Source of the DNA: Methanosarcinales archaeon
GTDB taxonomy: Archaea > Halobacteriota > Syntropharchaeia > Alkanophagales > Methanospirareceae
DNA: 18,866 nt
Assembly: GCA_025464585.1 (NCBI GenBank)
Contig: JAODGL010000203.1
Span: 1-18,866 of the forward strand
Direction of reading: 5' to 3'
Shown here in pieces: positions 15,085-18,866 of the stretch (the first letter of the stretch is position 1; each line of letters begins with the position of its first letter). The notes beneath the pieces were generated by a model, which did no database searches, was not told the DNA's origin, and was given only the letters and a program-made list of their open reading frames with translations. The position numbers were made by a program, and so were the translations under genes.

Positions 15085-15092
15085 TATAAATA
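15085..15092 (+). promoter_or_regulatory. strong TATA box for the XRE regulator-pyrG operon
   Basis: tataaata preceded by a purine-rich BRE-like ccaaaaag (15077-15084) and centred about 30 bases before the ATG at 15119. The distance predicts transcription starting within a few bases of the ATG. It is the best promoter in the + strand of the window. Confidence 0.75.
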
Positions 15093-15099
15093 CGAAGAC

Positions 15100-15118
15100 A
15101 TCTTTTATACTAAAAGAT
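15100..15118. promoter_or_regulatory. perfect 8-3-8 palindrome, likely autoregulatory operator
   Basis: atctttta-tac-taaaagat fills the space between the TATA box and the ATG of a helix-turn-helix regulator gene and ends at the base before the ATG, so it must cover the predicted transcription start. Two 8-bp perfect arms with a 3-base centre are the form expected for a dimeric XRE-type repressor. Binding here would block RNA polymerase and shut off its own operon. Confidence 0.65.
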
Positions 15119-15649
15119 ATGAGCATCGTTGACGATATAGTAACTGAAATCTTCAGGCATAATAAAGAACTACCCGCATTACTGGCAAAAACAATCAAAC
15201 AGAGACTTGGTGTTAGCATAGGAGAATTCAGCGAAAAGTCCGGGATACCGGCAAGCACACTTTACAAAATCCTTTCCGGGGAGCGCGACCCGAACTTGCG
15301 CACCTTCAGAAGGATAATAAACACGATAAGTGAGATAGAAGGAGGGTATGCGAAAAAGAAGAAGAAATTTATCGCTATGATTTGCTCTCGAGGCTGTTTG
15401 GAGGTGCTGGAAAAAACTACAATAAACGCTGGAAAAGAGACCTTTGACATCAGAGAATATTCAGTGACCAGCATCGAAGAGGCAATAATAGAGGCGATAA
15501 AAGCGGAAAGGGATGGTGCATCCGCACTTGTGTGCGCACCTATTGTCAGTTCTACGGTTGAAAAGGTGGTCAATATTCCGGTGGCAACGATAAGACCGAG
15601 TTCGAGTGTGGTAAGGGCTGTTGAACTGGCAGCGAAGAAAGCAAGTTAA
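15119..15649 (+). CDS. XRE-type HTH transcriptional regulator with PrpR-N-like sensor domain (COG1709-like)
   Basis: A 176-residue regulator. Residues about 20-75 form a Cro/C1-type helix-turn-helix (IGEFSEKSGIPASTLYKILSGE, then LRTFRRIINTI). The C-terminal part (about 83-176) begins FIAMICS and contains a helix-rich SIEEAIIEAI stretch, GASALVCAPI and IPVATIRPS motifs, resembling the small-molecule sensing domain at the N-terminus of PrpR. The upstream frame is open back to 14930, but an ATG at 15119 is chosen because the TATA box and palindrome lie just upstream, and the extra 63 residues look non-coding. It heads a run of four same-strand genes ending in pyrG, spaced 42, 32 and 10 bases. 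The ligand is unknown; a nucleotide or related metabolite is a reasonable guess from context. Confidence 0.85.
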   Translation: MSIVDDIVTEIFRHNKELPALLAKTIKQRLGVSIGEFSEKSGIPASTLYKILSGERDPNLRTFRRIINTISEIEGGYAKKKKKFIAMICSRGCLEVLEKTTINAGKETFDIREYSVTSIEEAIIEAIKAERDGASALVCAPIVSSTVEKVVNIPVATIRPSSSVVRAVELAAKKAS

Positions 15650-15668
15650 ATTAATCATTTCGTTAATT
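15649..15668. other. inverted repeat aattaa/ttaatt between the regulator and trm112 genes
   Basis: Six-bp arms with an 8-base spacer, overlapping the end of the regulator stop codon. A/T-only arms make chance likely. It could be a minor regulatory or stem structure inside the operon. Confidence 0.2.
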
Positions 15669-15691
15669 GAAATAGGGGGTAAGAGAAAGAG

Positions 15692-15886
15692 ATGAAAAAA
15701 GAACTGATGGAGATACTCGCCTGCCCGGTGTGCAAGAGCGATTTGGAATTGAGTATAGAAGAAGAGGATGAAAAAGGAGAGGTAATAGTTGGAACTTTAT
15801 ATTGCGGGAAATGTGACCAGCGGTACCCCATAGAGGAAGGTATTCCAAATCTATTGCCACCTGAGCTGAGACAGGAGTCTGAGTAA
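15692..15886 (+). CDS. Trm112 family zinc protein
   Basis: A 64-residue zinc-binding protein. Two knuckles are visible, C11-P-V-C14 and C38-G-K-C41, followed by the family ending YPIEEGIPNLLP (45-56). Trm112 is a small activator that binds and stabilises several S-adenosylmethionine-dependent methyltransferases acting on tRNA, rRNA and translation factors in eukaryotes and archaea. No methyltransferase gene adjoins it here, which is usual since it serves several partners. A purine-rich leader (ggggg and gaaagag) precedes the ATG. It lies between the XRE regulator and the membrane protein in the pyrG operon. Confidence 0.88.
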   Translation: MKKELMEILACPVCKSDLELSIEEEDEKGEVIVGTLYCGKCDQRYPIEEGIPNLLPPELRQESE

Positions 15887-15918
15887 ATTACCGCAGGCAA
15901 TCAGGACAGGAAGATGAA

Positions 15919-16524
15919 ATGGAAAGGATACAACAGAGGATATACCTGAGTAGAAAGAGTTTAAATTCGATAGAATTCGAACACGAGGTATTAAGTATCC
16001 CGCTGAGAGCAGGGGAGGAGACGAGCTTCGAGATGCTTATAATCAATCATGGAGAGCCAACGCATGTGCATTTCTCACTTGGCGAAGAGATAAAAGACAA
16101 GGTAATGATATTGCAGGATAAGGTGTATGTAATAGACGAAGAGAAGGTAGCAGCGATTGTTAAACTGCCAAAGAGCTATGCGGGTGGAGTAGCTGAGTTG
16201 GGCGCAGGGGGAATATTCATCAGTACCGGATACGGGGCGACAAAAAAGAGTTTTTCACTGGAAATAGTAGAGATAGAGGAAGAGGAAGAAAGAATAGCGG
16301 GAGAGAGGATAGAGGAGAGAATGGAAGAAAAGAAGATAGCGAAGAGAGAAGTTACAGTATCACCTGAGAGAATGGCTCTTTTAAGACGGTTGGCAGTATC
16401 AACGATGGCAATGACTTTACTCTTGATTTTTCTCTTTTTTCTCTTCACTTTTCCCGTACATTCTTTTATTTTTGCTTTAATTGCCTCGATGATCTTTATT
16501 TTTATCGTCATTTATAATTTGTAA
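15919..16524 (+). CDS. hypothetical archaeal protein with C-terminal two-helix membrane anchor
   Basis: A 201-residue protein I cannot assign to a function. Residues 1-117 look like a beta-rich domain with hydrophobic/polar alternation and a NHGEPTHVHFSLGEE motif (44-58) that resembles a conserved N-H-G-x-x-x-H-V-H pattern I associate with uncharacterised archaeal proteins (DUF7524-like, tentative). Residues 118-150 are highly charged and Glu/Arg/Lys-rich, probably a helical linker. Two membrane helices follow at about 157-179 and 182-200, ending the protein. With basic residues before the first helix and only a short turn between helices, both the large domain and the C-terminus probably face the cytoplasm. 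A good Shine-Dalgarno (aggaag) lies 5 bases before the ATG. It is 10 bases upstream of pyrG. Confidence 0.75.
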   Translation: MERIQQRIYLSRKSLNSIEFEHEVLSIPLRAGEETSFEMLIINHGEPTHVHFSLGEEIKDKVMILQDKVYVIDEEKVAAIVKLPKSYAGGVAELGAGGIFISTGYGATKKSFSLEIVEIEEEEERIAGERIEERMEEKKIAKREVTVSPERMALLRRLAVSTMAMTLLLIFLFFLFTFPVHSFIFALIASMIFIFIVIYNL

Positions 16525-16534
16525 AAGAACGCAG

Positions 16535-18181
16535 ATGAAATATATAGTGGTAACCGGGGGCGTGATGAGCGGGCTTGGGAAAGGCATCACAATGGCTTCC
16601 ATCGGTAGAATACTGAAGAATCACGGATACAAGATTGTGCCAATAAAAATTGACCCTTACATAAACATAGATGCAGGCACGATGAACCCTTACCAACATG
16701 GCGAAGTGTATGTTTTGGGGGATGGTGCTGAGGTTGACCTTGATTTAGGACATTACGAAAGGTTCATGGATGTAGATTTAGGAAGGGAGCATAATATAAC
16801 CACTGGAATCGTTTATTCCGCAGTGATAGAGCGAGAAAGGAGAGGAGAATATCTGGGACAGACGGTGCAAATAATTCCGCATGTGACGAATGAGATAAAG
16901 GCGAGAATAAGAGGAGTCGCGGAGAAGAGTGGTGCCGATGTGTGTTTGGTGGAAATAGGCGGCACGGTGGGCGATATAGAGAGCATGCCATTTCTGGAAG
17001 CTGTCAGGCAGATGAAGTTGGAAGAACGTGAGAATGACTTCCTTTTTGTTCATGTTACTTTAGTGCCGTTCACAACGCTACACGAGCAAAAAACGAAGCC
17101 TACACAGCACTCTGTGAAGGCGCTCCGTGAATTAGGACTTCAACCAGATATAATCGTATGTCGAAGCAGGGAGGCGTTAAGAGAGGATGTAAAAGATAAA
17201 ATAGCAATGTTCTGCAATGTGAGCCCAAAAGCCGTGATCAGTGCACGGGATACGGAAGACATATACGAGGTGCCACTATTGCTTGAACGAGAAGGGATTT
17301 TCTCTTATCTAATGGAAAAACTGCAGTTAGAGCAGTCAAAGGAGGACCCTGCATGGGGAAGGATGGTAGCGAGGAGAAAATTGTCTTCCGAGGGTAAAAA
17401 AATAAGGATAGCAATAGTGGGTAAATATGCAGAGTTAGAAGACTCATATTTAAGCATAAAAGAAGCGATAAAGCATGCTGCTACGGAATTGGGCTGTAAA
17501 GTAGAGATGAAATGGATAGAAGCGGAGGAGTTAGAGGAAGAAAAAGAAGTAGATTTTGATGACGTTCGTGGCATTCTTGTTCCGGGTGGATTTGGTGTTC
17601 GCGGTGCGGAAGGGAAAATAAAGGCAATAGAATATGCACGCGAGAATAAGATTCCATTTCTTGGATTATGCTTTGGATTCCAATTAGCGGTGATAGAAGC
17701 AGCGAGGAACGTTGCAGGATTAAAGGATGCCAACAGTTCAGAACTTTGTGAAACACCACATCCGGTAATAGACCTGTTGGAAGAGCAAAGAGAAGTGGTC
17801 AAAAAGGGTGGCACAATGCGGCTGGGAGATTATGAGGTGTTCATAAGAAGGGAAACGTTAGCAGAGAGGATATACCAGAAGAGAAAGATAGTAGAAAGGC
17901 ACAGGCACCGGTATGAGGTAAATCCGGCGTATATAGAACAGATAGAAAGAGAAGGGGTGGTTTTCTCAGGGACAGACAGAAGTGGTACGAGAATGGAGAT
18001 AATGGAGATTTCTCCGGATATACATCCTTTTTTCCTCGCTACGCAGTTTCATCCGGAATTCAAGTCGAGACCGAACAAGCCGTCAGCACCGTTTAAGGCG
18101 TTTTTGGAAGCGTGCATAAACATAAATCCTAAAATCCAAACCCTAAATCCTAATCAATATCAAATACCAAAAACCCAATAA
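16535..18181 (+). CDS. pyrG: CTP synthase (glutamine hydrolysing)
   Basis: Converts UTP to CTP with ATP and glutamine-derived ammonia. The 548-residue protein has the N-terminal synthetase domain (1-about 270) with P-loop SGLGKG (12-17), IKIDPYINIDAGTMNPYQHGEV (37-58), VEIGGTVGDIES (139-150) and KTKPTQHSVK (186-195). The C-terminal class I glutaminase domain (about 290-527) has PGGFGVRG (350-357), nucleophile C379 in GLCFGFQ (most CTP synthases have GICLGMQ) and the dyad H506/E508 in QFHPEF. The usual enzyme ends near residue 528; the last 20 residues come from a low-complexity repeat (18121-18180) and are rich in N, P, Q, K and I. It is the last gene of a four-gene operon and converges with the corrinoid protein gene. 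Confidence 0.96.
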   Translation: MKYIVVTGGVMSGLGKGITMASIGRILKNHGYKIVPIKIDPYINIDAGTMNPYQHGEVYVLGDGAEVDLDLGHYERFMDVDLGREHNITTGIVYSAVIERERRGEYLGQTVQIIPHVTNEIKARIRGVAEKSGADVCLVEIGGTVGDIESMPFLEAVRQMKLEERENDFLFVHVTLVPFTTLHEQKTKPTQHSVKALRELGLQPDIIVCRSREALREDVKDKIAMFCNVSPKAVISARDTEDIYEVPLLLEREGIFSYLMEKLQLEQSKEDPAWGRMVARRKLSSEGKKIRIAIVGKYAELEDSYLSIKEAIKHAATELGCKVEMKWIEAEELEEEKEVDFDDVRGILVPGGFGVRGAEGKIKAIEYARENKIPFLGLCFGFQLAVIEAARNVAGLKDANSSELCETPHPVIDLLEEQREVVKKGGTMRLGDYEVFIRRETLAERIYQKRKIVERHRHRYEVNPAYIEQIEREGVVFSGTDRSGTRMEIMEISPDIHPFFLATQFHPEFKSRPNKPSAPFKAFLEACININPKIQTLNPNQYQIPKTQ

Positions 18182-18186
18182 CAAAA
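18121..18186. repeat. low-complexity telomere-like word repeat forming the pyrG 3' end
   Basis: Overlapping variants of cctaaa/ccaaa/tcctaa/ccaaaaa (for example aatcctaaaatccaaaccct) run from inside the pyrG frame to beyond its stop codon. The C-poor, G-free strand of about 60 bases has almost no guanine, unlike flanking coding sequence. It looks like degenerate intergenic filler that has replaced the original pyrG stop. Confidence 0.6.
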
Positions 18187-18192
18187 ACTTCC

Positions 18193-18226
18193 GAGCGCTC
18201 TTTGGTAAAGCTTTCTTAGAGTGCTC
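18193..18226. terminator. bidirectional terminator-like hairpin between pyrG and the corrinoid gene
   Basis: gagcgctct (18193-18201) pairs with agagtgctc (18218-18226), 9 bp with one G-T pair, around a 16-base loop that itself contains aaagcttt. It sits midway between two converging stop codons, the right place for a stop acting on both strands. Confidence 0.5.
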
Positions 18227-18230
18227 AAGA

Positions 18231-18866
18231 TTAGGAATTTTCGAGAAGTTCCTTCACCTTCCTGACGGCATCAACGGCGTCTTTGCCGTAGGCATCAGCA
18301 CCAATTCGTTCAGCATATTCCTGACTGATTGCCCCGCCACCAACTATTATCTTTGCCCTCAGACCTTCTGCTCTGAAATACTGTATGACTTCTGCCATGT
18401 ATTCCCTTGTGGTTGTCAGTAATGCGGACATAGCGAGAATATCAGCACCATTTTCGCGGACGGCTTCCGCAAATTTTCCCTTATCAACGTCTGTTCCAAG
18501 GTCAATGACCTCAAAGCCCCCGGAGGATAGCATTATATCAACTATCTCTTTTCCTATGTCGTGCACGTCTCCTTTGACCGTTCCGATAACGACCGTTCCT
18601 CTTTTGTTATGCACCTTTGGTTTTGACTTTGCCCTTAACTCTTCTTGCAGCAGAGGCTTAAGAATCTGTAGTGCTTTTTTCGCATTCCAGCCGGAAACCA
18701 TCAGTTCTGCGTCAAAATATAGCTCTTTATATCCTTTTCCTATTTCCCTCAGACCAAGAGTCATCTCGTCAATGATTTTATACGGGCTCGTTCCATTGCT
18801 CAGCCTCTCTTCGCAAAATGCTTCGATTTTCTTCTTTTTCACATCGAGCAGTGCGTCAAGTATTGC
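18231..18866 (-). CDS. corrinoid (B12-binding) protein of a methyltransferase system, N-terminus cut by window edge
   Basis: A methanol/methylamine-type corrinoid protein (MtaC/MtbC/MttC-like) that carries the methyl group on cobalt between a substrate methyltransferase and a second methyltransferase. The frame is open to the right edge: before a GTG at 18842 it continues as A-I-L-D-A-L-L-D, matching the first helix of the B12-binding cap domain, so the true start is outside the window. Numbering from that GTG, a helical cap (1-75) precedes the Rossmann-like B12 domain with the cobalt-ligand motif G91-D-V-H94-D-I-G97, the S139-A-L141 motif and GGG (168-170). The substrate methyltransferase that would define specificity is not in the window; it may lie just beyond. 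Converges with pyrG. Confidence 0.92.
   Translation of the reverse strand, partial: AILDALLDVKKKKIEAFCEERLSNGTSPYKIIDEMTLGLREIGKGYKELYFDAELMVSGWNAKKALQILKPLLQEELRAKSKPKVHNKRGTVVIGTVKGDVHDIGKEIVDIMLSSGGFEVIDLGTDVDKGKFAEAVRENGADILAMSALLTTTREYMAEVIQYFRAEGLRAKIIVGGGAISQEYAERIGADAYGKDAVDAVRKVKELLENS

Noticed and set aside
14930..15118. Upstream in-frame extension of the XRE regulator
   Set aside because: The added 63 residues look non-coding, overlap a protein-like stretch on the other strand, and contain the strong TATA box and palindrome, which belong upstream of the gene.
15914..15918. ATG at 15914 as start of the membrane protein
   Set aside because: It is in a different frame that stops within a few codons; the ATG at 15919 begins the long frame and has a well-placed aggaag.
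15919..16524. Secreted or surface protein because of hydrophobic helices
   Set aside because: There is no N-terminal signal sequence; the hydrophobic helices are at the C-terminus, so a tail anchor fits better.
17305..17814. Minus-strand open frame opposite pyrG (169 codons), and one at 16176-16511
   Set aside because: Shadow frames of confidently identified + strand genes; no domain features.
18121..18180. Possible telomere or CRISPR-like array from ccctaaa words
   Set aside because: The words are irregular, there are no fixed-length spacers or true repeats, and it lies inside a gene cluster; treated as low-complexity filler.

Overview
The window looks like a chromosomal segment of a euryarchaeon, most plausibly a methanogen or a methane/alkane-oxidising relative (a Methanomicrobia or ANME-1-like lineage). 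That placement is inference from gene content and signals: archaeal TATA boxes 26-32 bases before start codons, a B12-dependent ribonucleotide reductase carrying an intein, a methyltransferase-type corrinoid protein, an archaeal fuculose-phosphate-type aldolase, a DUF362/ferredoxin protein, archaeal Trm112, a COG1709-like regulator and several PAS/GAF signalling proteins. No rRNA, tRNA, CRISPR array, transposase or plasmid gene is visible. Coding density is high, with one gene-poor gap of about 316 bases.

Layout. (1) 1-1163, + strand: the end of panE overlapping (ATGA) a sugar-nucleotide epimerase. (2) 1260-9279, - strand, read right to left: an HTH-PAS-GAF-PAS regulator, then a separately promoted response regulator, a membrane histidine kinase, the intein-containing class II ribonucleotide reductase nrdJ, and argC. 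The regulator-kinase-nrdJ steps are separated by only 7 and 16 bases. (3) 9362-10354, - strand: a DUF362 protein with two [4Fe-4S] motifs. (4) 10425-11703, + strand: a HAD phosphatase and a class II aldolase. (5) 11744-12262, - strand: a NUDIX hydrolase, divergent from (6) 12320-14802, + strand: an orphan, P2-less CheA whose stop overlaps the start of a DUF58 protein. (7) 14803-15118: a gap with a hairpin, a probable coding remnant on the - strand, and a strong promoter. (8) 15119-18181, + strand: an XRE-type regulator, Trm112, a small two-helix membrane protein and pyrG, probably one operon. (9) 18231-18866, - strand: a corrinoid protein running off the right edge.

Points of interest. The intein sits directly before the predicted thiyl-radical cysteine of nrdJ, so the enzyme should be inactive until splicing; its LAGLIDADG endonuclease looks shortened in its first half. 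The XRE regulator at the head of the pyrG operon has an 8-3-8 perfect inverted repeat between its TATA box and start codon, suggesting autoregulation. All three convergent gene junctions carry low-complexity A/T-rich word-like sequence, and in two of them (epimerase and pyrG) this sequence has become the C-terminal tail of the upstream protein. CheA fused by overlap to DUF58, without other chemotaxis genes, is an uncommon pairing. I found no clearly new defence or mobile system; most of the window is housekeeping metabolism plus signal transduction.
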